Of a stretch of DNA of 64,000 nucleotides, positions 11,486-23,899 are shown in pieces (the first letter of the stretch is position 1; every line of letters begins with the position of its first letter). The notes beneath the pieces are model-generated. The model was not told the DNA's origin, made no database searches, and saw only the letters and a program-made list of their open reading frames with translations. Source of the DNA: Tetragonia tetragonoides (taxonomy: Eukaryota; Streptophyta; Magnoliopsida; Caryophyllales; Aizoaceae). The position numbers were made by a program, and so were the translations under genes. The stretch covers positions 18,981,557 through 19,045,556 of the forward strand of contig CM076145.1 in assembly GCA_038025085.1 (NCBI GenBank). Direction: 5' to 3'.

Positions 11486-12147
11486 TAGGTTCTACGGTAC
11501 AGAGATTAGACAAAACGGATACGGATACGGATTTGGGTACGGAAATGAGTGCGGGATACTGAAATTCTAAATTTCCTAGGATACGGGTATGGGAAAAATA
11601 TAATTTAAAAATATAATATAACAACTTTAAAAAAAAAAAGTTAAGTACAATTCAATTTATGACCTTTACTGACATTGGGTCAACATCTATATAACATTCT
11701 CCATTAAAAATACAAGATCGGAGCTAAAACACGTGAGTAAGTTGATGACTAATTATTTGCTGGTATGGATGTGTGAAAGATAGAGAGTTGGCAAACCGAC
11801 CAGCTGCTCCGGTAGGCGTAAGCCTTCATATTAGACAAGAAGGAGGTTATGATGAGAGAGAAATGTCATTTATTTTAGGTTGCATAGAGATATATTTAAA
11901 GAAACACTTAATCTTTATTGCAAAAAATATAATTAATTAAAGTGTTTGCTGATTTGGCTTATCCTCAAAGTATCCACCGTGTATCCGTAATTATTTTGGG
12001 AAAAAACTAATACGAAAAAATAAGATACGTCTCCGATACGTACCAGGTGCATATTCCCAAGTATCGACCGTGTATCCTAAAAGTATCGGTATCCGAAACG
12101 TATCGGATACCGGATACTGCTGTTGGGCCAGGTATCGGTGCAACCTA
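11486..12147. mobile_element. Candidate small inverted-repeat transposon rich in GGATACGG/GTATCCG
   Basis: The left end TAGGTTCTACGGTAC and the reverse complement of the right end, TAGGTTGCACCGATAC, resemble each other with mismatches. Inside each end are many copies of ATACGG/GGATACGG (left) and their complements (right). The flanks CTCGGAT and CTTGGAA are only loosely similar, so no firm TSD can be claimed. It lies downstream of the 3' end of the PABP gene. A degenerate non-autonomous hAT-type element is the likeliest reading, but the superfamily is a guess. Confidence 0.4.
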
Positions 12148-12601
12148 GCTTGGAAGAAACATAATTGTGCCACGGAAGCAGTCAAACGATGGCCTATTGA
12201 CACATAATCGTCAATCATCACCAATCATGACTCCATTGACTAGGCATCCGATCTAGTAATTAGGCAAATGCCTAAATGTACAAACGTGACCAGATCAACG
12301 ATCACTAGTTTACTACCATTTACCGCCAAAGATAAAACTCAAAACCCAACAGCTACCCTCACATAACACATGTACTCAAAACCCAACAGTCAAAAGATTT
12401 TTAAAAGGCAACTAATCCTTCTAGCTTTGAGTTTCATGAAGCAATCTCAAAAGCTAACTGAATGAATTACAGCAGTTAGCAAACAAACACTAAACACAGT
12501 TTAACAAAATAACAGAACAAGAACCCAAAAATGTAGAGCTTGTGTTTTGAAAAACTAAAGCCTATCCAACCAAAAGAAGATTCCGCCTTGAGTGGTAGCA
12601 T
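12148..12601 (-). other. Probable 3' UTR and downstream flank of the PABP gene
   Basis: It follows the PABP stop codon on the minus strand. It is AT-rich, with T-rich stretches and no ORF. I cannot fix the polyadenylation site from sequence alone. Confidence 0.5.
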
Positions 12602-15600
12602 TCAAGAAACCAAGTTCTCACTAAGAGACAATGAAGACAGCTGATCAGCTGCATTGTTACCCTGCTGCTGTGCAACGTTCCTTAAAACCTCCATTGCCTC
12701 AGCAACTTTGGACTTCAAGGCATCAGGTGACTCCAGCAGATGCAGAACCTCAGTCTGGTCCATCTCCAGAAGCATCCCCGTCACCTTAGCAGCATTATCG
12801 TGTTCAATGGCATCTACCAGGGGATACAAGCTTTCTCCAAGCATCTACAAATAAGGGAAATTGATATTAGATTTCCTTGGATGCCTAGATCTATTCTTTT
12901 AAATATTTTGTAAGCAAAATAAAAGCTTGAAAATATCACAAGAAACATACAGTCCTCTGCTGCTCAGGAGATGCATTGGCCAAGGCGCTTGCTAAAGCAG
13001 TGATGGGAACAGGCTGGGTCATTCCCGCATCACGCATAGGCACACCGCTCATTTCATACCCAGGAACCATAGCCCCAGGCATAGGGACCTCTTGCATGTT
13101 TCGCCCAGGAGGATAACGGTAGACACGACCTCTAGGAAGCATCTGAATATACAATTAATAAAAAATTACTTACAATGAAAAAAGAAATAACTCGAATCAA
13201 TTTCCTATCGAACACGAGAAACAGTAAGGGTAGCCAACCTGCTGCTGCATCATGGGAACTGGCTGCTGATTCTGCTGCACAGGACCAGCACCACGTCTGC
13301 CCCCTGGACGCTGACCCTGCTGTCCTTGCTGCTGCATAAATGGCACATAAAAGGGTGGCATTGGTGCTGCTCCAGGCCTCACTCCAGGGACAAGCTGCTG
13401 CTGATAACCAAATCCAGCCTAGAATAACGCAAGTTGACTTTATTAACCAAACCTGACTAAATCAGATAAAACAAATTACACACAGTAACCTTGCTAGTAC
13501 TAACGAAGACGGTTAAGAGTATAACAAACAGCTTTGTATCCCACCCTACCAGAAGTTAACAAGTAGTTTTACAATTCACAGTTTGCTGCAATGCTGCGTC
13601 CTTAATCTTGTTTTGAGCTAAATGGCCTTCATCAATGACAAATGCAATAGCTGTTGAAAACGTATACAGCCACCAGGCAGCATAAACATAAAATAAGAAC
13701 TGCAACCCCCTATTCCACACCCACATCCCCTCCAAGAAAGGATAAAATAAAATTCCCCTTATTTTACCAAGAAAGGATAAAAAAATTCCCCTCATTTTAC
13801 CAAGAAAGATCAAGTAAAGCCAATAAATATAGTAGCACATGTAAAGTAAGCTCCACAAACAAGAACTAGTCAATGACATATTGAGGTCATCCTCCCCCTG
13901 TTTGAATCATCACAAGGGGAAAAAAATCTATGCTTATGTAAAAATTTACATGTAAAACAGGGTTCCTACTTGTGGAGGAATCATAGGTGGTGGTTGACCA
14001 TAAAACATCTGATGTCCAAGACCTGGAGCACCTGGTGGATACATTGGCATACGAGGACCAACAGAAGGGGTCATAGCAAGTGGCCTCATTTGTGAAAACT
14101 GTGCCTGCAGTATAAAAATGATCTGTTAGTCCGCAGGATAGATGTATAAATGCTTTAATATCTTCACCCCCCCCCCCTCATCATGCACAAAAAAATGCAC
14201 AAGCTTTGTTGAAAGTCACTCACAATAATGGTCACAAAAGTACCAACTGTCCCATACTAGTTTGAAGTCTAATTCAATAATTTTACACAAGTCCCTAGAT
14301 CTCTTACCAAACAACATTAGACAGAAATAACCAACAAATGCTTTGGAACTACTTCAGTACATAACCCACAAGATATAAAGATCAGGGTAAAGCGAAAACG
14401 ACCAAAGTTCATCAAACCATTAGTTTCAAAGAACACTATTACAAGACATTACAATCTTTTACATGTACTGCTTAAAACAGGCATCTGAGAGAATCTTACC
14501 TGCAAACGAGCTCTTCTTTCTTCCTTCCGCTGGGCAAGGGCGACATATAAAGGCTTGCTGACAATTATTTTACCATTCATCTCTGCAAGCTGAGTACAGA
14601 AAAAAAAATTACATTCATTTAGAAAAAGGCATCTCGAAAGATACAATGTGTAGGCAAAAACCCAACATCACCAGTAAGCTTCTTGCCACATTTTTGAAGA
14701 CATCACTTACAGCGCGAGAAGCTTCCTCGGGGTTGGAAAAGGCCACAAATCCAGAGCCCTTGCTTACTCCACTAGGATCACGCATAACCTGCACAATAAG
14801 ATAGAACAATTTAAGTTTACTAACGAACTAAAAGTAACAAAGGGAAGTACAAAATGTTAATTTGTACACCTTGCAAGATGTGATTTTTCCATAATCTGCA
14901 AACATCTCCCTCAGCTTCTCATCATCAATGGTATCATCCAAGTTCTTGATGTACAAATTTGCACCCTGATATTTGTCAGCAGCCTCCTTCATGGTCTGCT
15001 CAAATTTACCCTTAAGTTCCTGCTCTCTTTCAGATTTCTTCTGGGCCTTCCCCACATACCACTCTTTCTCATCAAATTTCTTACCATTCAATGCTTCCAC
15101 TGCGTTAGCAGCATCATCTGCATTATCAAAGTTGACAAATCCAAAACACTTTGATTTGCCATCTGCATCCCTCATCACTACAGCACTGGTGATAGGCCCA
15201 TATTCACCAAAACTCTTCTTTAAGTCCTCATCTGTGGTAGTTTCTGAGAGATTCTTCACATAGACATTGTTGAACTTACTTTTGCTCAAAACAGTGTCTC
15301 TTTCCTGCTTGCGAATAAAGGGTCCAACAAACACTTGTTTATCATTGATCAACATACCATTCAGCTTCTCAATTGCTTTTTGAGCACCTTCTTCACTGTC
15401 AAACTGAACAAATCCATATCCCTTAGACTGACCATTACCATCCGTGGCAATCTTGCATGAAAGGATATTTCCAAATGAAGAAAATGTATCATGCAAAGCC
15501 TTGTGGTCAATGCCTTTGTCCAAGTTCTGTCATGAGAAAAAAGCACATAAGAAAAAAAAATATAAGTCAGAAACATAATGAAATGTGAACTCTTTACAGT

Positions 15601-17507
15601 AAAGGTGTCCAAGCCACAAGTAACATTGAAGGAAAAACAGCACACTTAAAGATTGGCAGCAACAAATGAAATTAACAGAAGTAGGTGTCTATAACCCATA
15701 AAGGCAACCTTCAAAATCAAAATATTAAAATAAACCATTTAATTCTTTTAAGAAAAAAGACTAAGAAACAGCAAATACCTTGATGTAAATGTTCCCTGAT
15801 CCACTTTTCCGGATACTGGGATCACGGTGTGAATACATGATTCTGATAGTCTTTCCATTGAGTGGGGTGAAGTTCAACACATCCAATGCCCTCGCAGCTG
15901 TGAAGTCAAAATTTGATAAGATGATAAATACAATTGCATCATACAAAAGAATGCAATTGAAATAATTAATCATGAGCACAATATGCCCTTAAATCAACTT
16001 CAACAATTTTACCCAGAAACCTTCTCTAAAAATCGAGTTTTGTGAAGAGTATGCCTTCACAAGACTCGGACTGTAGAGAAGGTTTAAATCTATCATGTTT
16101 AACCTAGCTTGTCCAAATTCATCTGATTACTCATGATCCTTCTTTCCCACCCCTCTTACCCACTTGGAGGTGGAGGTGGAGGTGGAAATGCAGGAAAGAG
16201 TGAAATGTGAGAAGAAAAAGTTTAAGTTTGAAGAACCTAGGCCATACTCATATGGGCACATATAAGCTTTCATCATGAAAACTTTGATTTCACTTTAAAC
16301 ATGACAAAACACACAGAAGTTAATTTGTAGGCATCGACTGTCATTCACCGAAATAACATGGATTTCAACTTTTAATAAAATACTTCTGGCAGCAGTCCGA
16401 CAATGCAATAACTTATTGCTAAAATTGTCTTAACACACCGGAAAGAATCTTCAGAGTCCCACATAGGGTTTCATTGTAATGTCTACTTGCAGAAGTGTTA
16501 TACCAAATTTCATCAGAAATATAAAGTTCAAAGCCCTAAGAGCTCAACCATCACAGACATCTAGACCCATATCGAAGACAAGAACTTCAACTTTGTATTT
16601 GCTAATCCTACACAACAATGTTTTCCCATACTGCCAAATTGTAACAAATACTCGGTGAGGAAAGAACATCTTTATGCTGTTATTTTTCACTATATCAAAC
16701 TAGCCAACTAACTACATATAAAACTAGTACAAAGCTGCATGTTCACCAACAAGATAACCAATCTAACATCATCAAACACTAACCCTTTCCTTCAAACAAA
16801 ACACATTCTTTTTTCTCAAAAAGTGTGTTGTTATGTCACTCCAAAATCGGCCTCAGTAGAGACAGTGCCAAAAAAAATCAGCCTCAGTATAGACAGTGCC
16901 AAAAAAATCACCTAACCACCATAAACCCACTTAAAAAAAAAAAAAAACAAGTAAAAATAACATCACAATGCTTTTATCTATCAGCCAAGTAACTTCTTCC
17001 TGAGTCTGAACGTTCTTTCTGAGTCTTCCCGTATGTCTCTAATCGACCTCAGTACAGATAATAGTAAACTGAATCTCCTAAAAACCACAAACCCAAGTCA
17101 CAAAAACAGCATACCAATAACAATAATATCAATATACAATCAAAAATCAGTATACACAATACTTTACTATCAAACATTAATCTTTCTGGGTCTACTCATA
17201 TGTCAAATATTGATCAAACCAGTTAAGAAAAGGGAGAGATAGACATACCATCCTGAGGGTTGCTGTAGTTGACATAGCCATAACCAAGAGATCTCCTTGT
17301 AGACAAATCCCTACAAACCCTAACAGAAACAACTTGCCCAATCTGGTTGAACAAATCATAAAGCTGCGAATCATTAACATTAAAGTCAAGATCACCCACA
17401 TACAGCGACGTCGTAACGAAAGCACCACCACCACCAGAACCCGCATTATTAGCCGTCGCACCACCATTTGGTCCTGAGACCGCCGCCTGAGACTGAACTT
17501 GAGCCAT
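12602..17507 (-). CDS. PABP: Cytosolic poly(A)-binding protein, nine exons
   Basis: Coding exons, all with GT-AG borders, run 17507-17249, 15897-15779, 15526-14870, 14788-14711, 14589-14500, 14104-13970, 13418-13239, 13142-12951 and 12844-12602. They sum to 1953 nt, or 650 aa plus stop, close to the usual plant PABP length. The protein has four RRMs. RNP motifs include SLYVGDL and GYGYVNY (RRM1), NIYIKNL and GYGFVQF (RRM2), NVYVKNL and CFGFVNF (RRM3), and NLYIKNL and GSGFVAF (RRM4). A Pro/Gln/Met-rich linker follows, then the C-terminal MLLE (PABC) domain with KVTGMLLEM. The product binds mRNA poly(A) tails, bridges to eIF4G and recruits PAM2-motif proteins through MLLE. No broken residue or frame is seen, so it is probably functional. 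A LINE lies about 0.5 kb upstream on the same strand. Resemblance is to the plant PAB2/PAB4/PAB8 class; the exact paralogue is not assignable. Confidence 0.96.
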
Positions 17508-17990
17508 TCTCAGGTAAATTTTTTTCCAAAATTACAACTTTTTTTAGGGTTTGTTGATTTGTTCTCTCTCCGCTAAAATAAAAGCAAAACACCACCACAC
17601 TAACACTAAACAGGAAAATTTATGTAATTTTTTTTTGAGGTTTTGGATAGAGAGAGAATTGATAAGAAGGGGATAATTGTCGAAGGACAAATTGACGACG
17701 GCGAACGACAGAGAAAAAAAGATGTGAAATTGGTTTTGATTTTTTTTAAAGGGGAGGGCAGACGGGACTGCACCGCAACCGGCGATTTGATAACTGTTTG
17801 GTTTATATAGTGAGAGGAAGATTTGGAGGGGCAGTGCACGGTGGCTACCAAAACCCTAGTGTGTTGCGTTGAGGTGTTGTCAACCGTTGGATGTGTTTGA
17901 TGTCATTGGTTATGAAAGTGTTTGGATGGTTGAGATTTATTTTGGATTGGTGATGTGACTTGTGATACTTGGGAAAAAAATAAAAAATAA
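17508..17990 (-). promoter_or_regulatory. PABP promoter and 5' leader
   Basis: On the minus strand a TATA box CTATATAAAC lies at 17801-17810, about 295 bp upstream of the ATG. The leader contains CT/GA-rich stretches and three oligo(A) runs on the sense strand, opposite the T runs at 17519-17525, 17539-17545 and 17628-17636. A-rich leaders are known in PABP mRNAs of other eukaryotes, where PABP binds its own leader to limit translation; that role here is inference. A 5' UTR intron cannot be excluded. Confidence 0.6.
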
Positions 17991-18057
17991 AAAAAATTGT
18001 AAGGTAAGGAGTAGGATGAAGGGAAGAACTAGGAGACTCTCCTCTCGAAAGTGACCG

Positions 18058-21000
18058 CTAATGAATCCTTATAAAGAATTTGCGGAATTCTCTAACCGGA
18101 GGTACAGAGAAAGAACACTCATCTTGGCACGAGTAACCATAATTAGTCATCCAGTCCGCAACTCTATTGCCTTCGCGAAAGACGTGTTGGACGGCCACTG
18201 GATTCCTTAAAGCTAAGAATCACCTAGTGTCAATAATTAGAGAGTAAATAGACCAAGGAATTTCGATTTCCCCACGTAATGCTTTAATGACCGTGAGGTT
18301 ATCCCCTTCGACTTCCAGTTTAGCACACCCGAGTTCAATAGCTCTTTTAACCCCGTAGCCTCAGCAACAAGAATTGAAGTCTTGCCAACGCAGCATGCCC
18401 CAGCATTCAAAAACTGGCCTTGTGTGTCGCGAATGACAAACCCTGCCGTTGCAGTGTCACCTTTTCTGGAGCTATCAAAATTGATCTTGAGGTGTCCTGG
18501 AATGGGTAGCTGCCAACGGACTAGGTGTGATCCCACAACTTTAACTGTTTTAGCAGTTTGATCATTAGTAGATGATGAAAAAACTGTCAGTTTGGTGCGA
18601 TGCGCCCATTCAATAAAATAGCTCTTGGCTTTGAGCCAGCACCCCGTAGGATTAAAAGGGTTATTTCTAAACATCGTTTCGCTACGCTCGCGCCAAATGC
18701 TCCACAACACAAATGCGGCTTTAGCTATTTTCGTTGGGTTGGTCCCTTGATCAGATTTCATCAAACTAAACCAGTGTAGAAGGTTATTCGTAGGTGGAAC
18801 CAACTCTAACCATCCACCATCATATGCACCGGCCCACACTTGTTTGGCTTTGGGACATTCGACAAACAGATGGTCCATACATTCAATACCTCCTTGGCAT
18901 AAAGGACATTGCATATCCAAAGGTATCCCCCGAGAAGCCAATGTTCTGCGCACAACAATCGACTTATGACAGAGCTGCGATAAAAAAAAATTAATTTTTT
19001 GGGGGATTGGGAGCTTCCAAATCCAGTGGAAGCACCATTTTGTGGCAGTTTCCATAGTAAGTCCATGTGCTAACCACGTTGCTGTTTTAGTCGAAAATAA
19101 ACCATTCCTAGACAACCCCCAACAAAATTCATCCTCGATATCGTGACAAGGAATGGGTGTACTGAGCACCAACTTCAACAGGTCCTGAGGGAGCACTGGG
19201 ACTAATTTGCCCCTATCCCACGTTCTCCGAGGAGTGATGAGATCACAAACCTTCCACTCTAGAGCCTCCTTAAGTAGGCAGATGATGTCTAGCATCTCTA
19301 TAAGCAGGCGGTTGGTGCACCAGTTGTCTGTCCAAAAGTGGATATTTTTCCCATTCCCTACTTTCCACCGTAAACCTTTGCTAAACAGTTCCCTATTGTG
19401 TAAAATTCTCTTCCAACCCCAAGATTGAAAGGCTTTGATATTGCAATCCATCAACCCACCATGCTGCAGGTACTTAGCTGTAACTGTTTTGACCCATATA
19501 TTTTTGGGCTCCGTGAGAATTTTCCACGCAAGTTTTAATATGAAAGCACTATTAACTGCTTCAATTTTACGAAGGCCCAACCCTCCAACAACCTTCGGTT
19601 GGCATATTTTCCCCCCAGCTGATGAGAGGGAAACCACGAGAATCACCCTCTTTTTTCCAAAAGAAATCACGATTAATTCTATTCAGTTCATTGCACGTGG
19701 TTTTGGGTAGCTGAAAAACATTGCATAATATGAGACAGGATGGATTCTAGATTCGCTTGGATAAGAACCGAGCGTCCGGCCTTGGAGAGAGAGCTGGTCG
19801 TCCAAGCATTCATTCGATTTCAGGCTTTATTTATGAGATCCTGAAATTTATCTTTCGAAGCGCGTTTATTAAGAACGGGACAACCCAGGTACTTCCCCAA
19901 GTTCTGTTTGATGGGAATTTGTACTATAGCATTGATCATTTGTTTTGTCGGTTCAGTGACAGACCGGGAACAAACAACACTAGACTTGTGAAAGTTAATC
20001 AGTTGGCCTGACTGCGCACAAAATTCATTGAGAATCTTCATGAGTGAGCGGCATGTTTCTTTACTGGCTTTGCAAAAGAGGATGTTATCATCCGCAAAGC
20101 AGAGACCAGGAATAACCGGCGCTTGTGGTGCAATCTTAATCCCTATACCAGATTTCCTATCCGTACTAGCAAGATTAATTCTTCTAAGCAAAACATCCAT
20201 ACATTAAATGAACAGATACGGGGACAACGGATCGCCTTGCCGCAAACCTCTGGAGGGGCTAAAGGGTAAGGTCGGTTCGTCGTTAATCATAATAGAATAT
20301 GAGACAGTGGTGATGCATTGACGAATCCACTCAATCCATAGCTCGCAGAACCCCAGCCTGTGCATACAGTTAAAAAGAAAATCCCACTCTATTCTATCAT
20401 ACGCTTTTTCCATATCTAATTTGATAGATAACCACCCCATTTTACTCTTAGTGTTCCTAAAGAAATTCATGATCTCATGCGTGAGCAGAATATTGTCATG
20501 AATAGACCGACCCGGGACAAAGGCACCTTGCAAGGGCGAAACAAGTTCATCCAAAAAAGGCCGGAGACGGTTAACTAGAATTTTGGAGATAACCTTAACC
20601 AAAGTGTTGCATAAGCTAATAGGCCGAAAGTGACTAACAGTTTCTGGGACCTTAACTTTGGGCAAAAGAGCAACGAAAGTATGATTTATTTCATTTAACA
20701 ACTTCTTGTTGTGAAAATATGCCTTGATGGCGTCGCACACACTGTCCCCAATTATATGCCAATAGCTCTGAAAAAAGCCTGCCCCAAACCCATCGAGACC
20801 AGGGGCTTTCGTTTGATCCATTTGAAAGAAAGCGTCCTTAATTTCCTCATTGCTAATAGGCTTAGTAATTAGTGTCCGCATTGATGAGTTGTGGGATGTC
20901 GTCTAAGTTGAGGTGGCGAGCTTGAAAATAATCTGAAGTAAAACGAGTCTCGAAGGCGTTCGAAATATGGTTCCTTATCATGGATTCCTCCTCTAGCCAA

Positions 21001-22159
21001 ACTCCCGACGGTTCCCTAATTTTAAAAATTTTCTTTTTCTTGGCTCGTTGATTATGAATGCGCTGAAAGAAAGCCGAGTTGCGGTCTCCTTCTGTGAGCC
21101 ATTTTCGCTTTGCGTACACATTCCAGTATTTTTGGGAAAAGAGCAATATCCTTTCCCTTTATGCTATTAATCTATCCAGAGTTGCATGCAGATTATAATT
21201 ATGTGGTTGATGCAGAAGTCTCCCCTCTATGTGTTGAATTTTATCCAGATTCCTGCTAGCATTATTGTGAATGTGCCCTACATATGAATGATTCCATTAT
21301 TTGAGATTGACTTTGAGTTGTTTTAATTTTCTTGTTATAGAGAACATACGGGAGCCGGGGTAGTGAACTCCCCACGCATCACTGACCAGTTTCTTTGTAT
21401 CCGAAAACTGGTTCCAGAAAGGCTGAAATCTAAAAGGTCTAGGTTTAGACCGAGCTCGAGGGCTGGTATCTACAATAATCGGTGCATGATCTGAACAAGA
21501 AAAGGGGAGATGTTTGACAATTCCCTCTGGAAAGTTGTTTAACCAGACTTAGCAGGCCAAGGCACGATCCAATCTTTCAAAAGTAAATTCATTATTAAAT
21601 TTTTTACGCCAGGTGAATGGAGAGCCATTGACGGAAATTGATTCGAAGTTAGTTCGTGCGCAAAATGAATTGAGCCGTGCCATGCGTGAGGGAGGGCACG
21701 GGGGCCCCCCTTTTTATCACTAGGGTTCATTAACTCATTAAAGTCTCCCATTAGACACAGCGGAATTGAGATATTATGAACGAGTGATTCTAATTGTGCC
21801 CAAAAAGCTTCTTTTAAAGCTATGGGAGCAGGGGCATATAGACCGGCCACTACAAACGAGAGATTTGTATCTAAATCTTTAACTTCCAAAATAATGATCC
21901 TATCAGTTTTAGCTAGGAGTTTAATTTCCGTATCCTTTTCATTCCATAATGCCCAAATCCCCCCTGAATTATTAACCGGATTAACGTACTCAAAATTCGA
22001 AAATCCTAGTCTTTTGATAATTCTAGTAGAATTTGAAGTGTTTGTAAGAGTTTCTAATAAAAACATAACATCTGGTTGAATATGCTTGCGAAGGAAACAA
22101 ACCTCACCTACGACTTGTTCCTTTTTTGCTCCGTTAACATTCCAACATAGAAATCGCAT
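18058..22159 (-). pseudogene. LINE ORF2: endonuclease, reverse transcriptase, zinc motif, RNase H
   Basis: It starts MRFLCWNVNGAKKEQ (22159 down), an apurinic-endonuclease-like domain with a catalytic-type E in FLLETLTN and GDFNEL. The frame is lost after about 21600. The RT domain (20881-19820) keeps APGLDGFGAGFF, RPISLCN, QGAFVPGRS, GLRQGDPLSPYLF and FADD, with a stop just after LSPYLFI near 20204. Next come a zf-RVT-like block (CPLCQGGIECMDHLFVEC) and an RNase H domain beginning INFDSSRKGDT near 18490. A one-base shift near 18340 moves it to another frame, which continues to VFREGNRVADWM and a stop at 18058-18060. Plant L1 elements with a C-terminal RNase H are known. The product would nick target DNA and copy LINE RNA in the nucleus; this copy cannot. 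Confidence 0.9.
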
Positions 22160-22509
22160 TATATAAAAAACCTTTTAGAATCCAAAGGTGCAAAAAATAA
22201 GTCCAATTTTGGATTCTGCCAAAAAACCGAGCAGAGATAAGGGTCTAGAGCCCAAAGATCGAATGTGACGAAGAAGTAACCAATTTGCTTGGTATCATGG
22301 CATTTGGGCTTAGCCCGGTCCATCAAGCCGCACACAAGACGGGCTTGAATGACCTGTAACATTTTGCATACAAAGTAATCATAATTCAATAGCAAGATTC
22401 GCAAAAAGAGATAAAACAAGCCCAATACAATCCATAAAATAACCAATACTGATGCGGGAGCAAGTGTGCAAAGTAAACAAAACAACCAAGGAACTAGCAA
22501 GCGAACATC

Positions 22510-23272
22510 CATTCTTGTTTACATCGATTTCCTTTGGTGGTTATGCATTAAATAGGTTCCTATAAAGATAATTACATGGAGTTTTCATACAAGGTCGGGA
22601 TTAAAGCTCTTATTATATGATCACATTCGTTATAAGGATTCCCGTAATTTTGAATGCTTCTACACTGGTTCGTATTTCGATCATAACTCACTCATACGAC
22701 ATGTGATCGTGGTGATTCAAAATTCTGTAGGAAGTTGGAAACGAAATCTAAAACTCCCATGCTTTGAGTTTTCCCATATTCAGAACGTAACAGGGTTGAA
22801 AAGGCAATTAAACTTGCGGTGCAAAACTGTTCCATAGGTTTTAGCCTTTGGCGCGAAGTAATTAGCTATTTAAGTTTGATTTCGTTTGACTATTTCCTTA
22901 ATTAGTTAGAATATGTTTAGGAAAGTAGTAATCTAATTATTAGTAGCATTAGGAGTCCATTAAGTATTAGAAAAGCTGTTAGTTAGTTCGTTTTACAATT
23001 GTAATCAGTTTTATAGTTAGTTTCCGATTTGGATTAGGATTAGGATTCCGAATAGCTTTAGATTTCTTTGTCTATAAATAGGGGAGAGCATTGCTATTGT
23101 AAACTCGTGCTTTGATGATTAATAATTGAATACGTGAGTATTTACCCCTCAAACTGAGTGATTCAGGTTGAAACCCTTACGAGTGATTCGTGAGCTGTTC
23201 TTGAGTGATTCTTGAACAAGATCCCTTTGTGTGATACTATCAAAGGTTAAATTCCATTTTGTTACTTATTTC
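22510..23272. mobile_element. 763-bp insertion between LINE ORF1 and ORF2, flanked by ACATC
   Basis: ACATC occurs at 22505-22509 and 23273-23277. Removing the segment with one copy rejoins a LINE-like reading (TVFDV to DVRLLVPW). Inside, on the plus strand, are a TATA box (CTATAAATAGGGG, about 23081-23093), then AATAATTGAATA and GAGTGATTC repeats, as in the U3-R-U5 layout of a solo LTR. The ends do not show a clean TG...CA, so the type is uncertain; a solo LTR with eroded or misplaced ends is my best guess. Confidence 0.45.
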
Positions 23273-23479
23273 ACATCAAATACAGTCCAAATTATACAAA
23301 AGCCCATATCCGTGAAGCTTAACAAACTGAGTATCCAAATATAGGAGATGGAAGTAGCAGACTGATTGAACATTAAGCAGACAGAATTAAAAGAGAAAAG
23401 ATAAATAAGCATAAACATCATAATCATTAGAACTGATTGGAGGGTTGACCCAAAAAGGATCATCATCGAGCAATTCAGG

Positions 23480-23899
23480 CGTGGTTGCCACCATCCTGCT
23501 CTCCACTAGCCGCTGTATCACCATCATCAAATCTCTTCCTTCTCTTTGCAGAGTCAGTAGAGAGGGAAGATTCCTCTTGATCTCCATCTTCCCATTCCAT
23601 ACCATCATCTCCAGCTCCAGCTTAAAACACAGGAGCAGAAGAACTGGCACCAGTTCGCCCATTCAGAGGAGATAAGAAAGCAAGAGATGGTTGTGGAGGA
23701 GAAATAACTCCTTCACGGATGGGACTGTACCCATCCTCATCAGCAGCAGGTAGCTCTACCCCAGCAGAAGCTTCTTCCAGGATTTGGAAGAAGTTGTTGG
23801 TGGTGCAATCATAAGAAGCTTGAGGAGCAGGGGGCATCACACTAGGCTCTGAACCCAGACCCTCAGAATTACCACCATCTCCAGTTACAGAATCATTTC
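23480..23899 (-). pseudogene. LINE ORF1, C-terminal part (downstream of LTR insertion)
   Basis: It reads in the minus direction from the LTR border. It contains VMPPAPQASYDC, then an acidic Pro/Ser-rich tail with a stop after SSSAPVF (23622-23624), and beyond the stop an acidic MEWEDGDQEE block and a basic SAKRRKRFDDGD block. This fits the low-complexity C-terminal end of plant LINE ORF1 RNA-binding proteins, whose N-terminal half lies at 33601-34627. Joining is inferred from orientation, order and the near-match of the border pentanucleotides. Confidence 0.6.
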
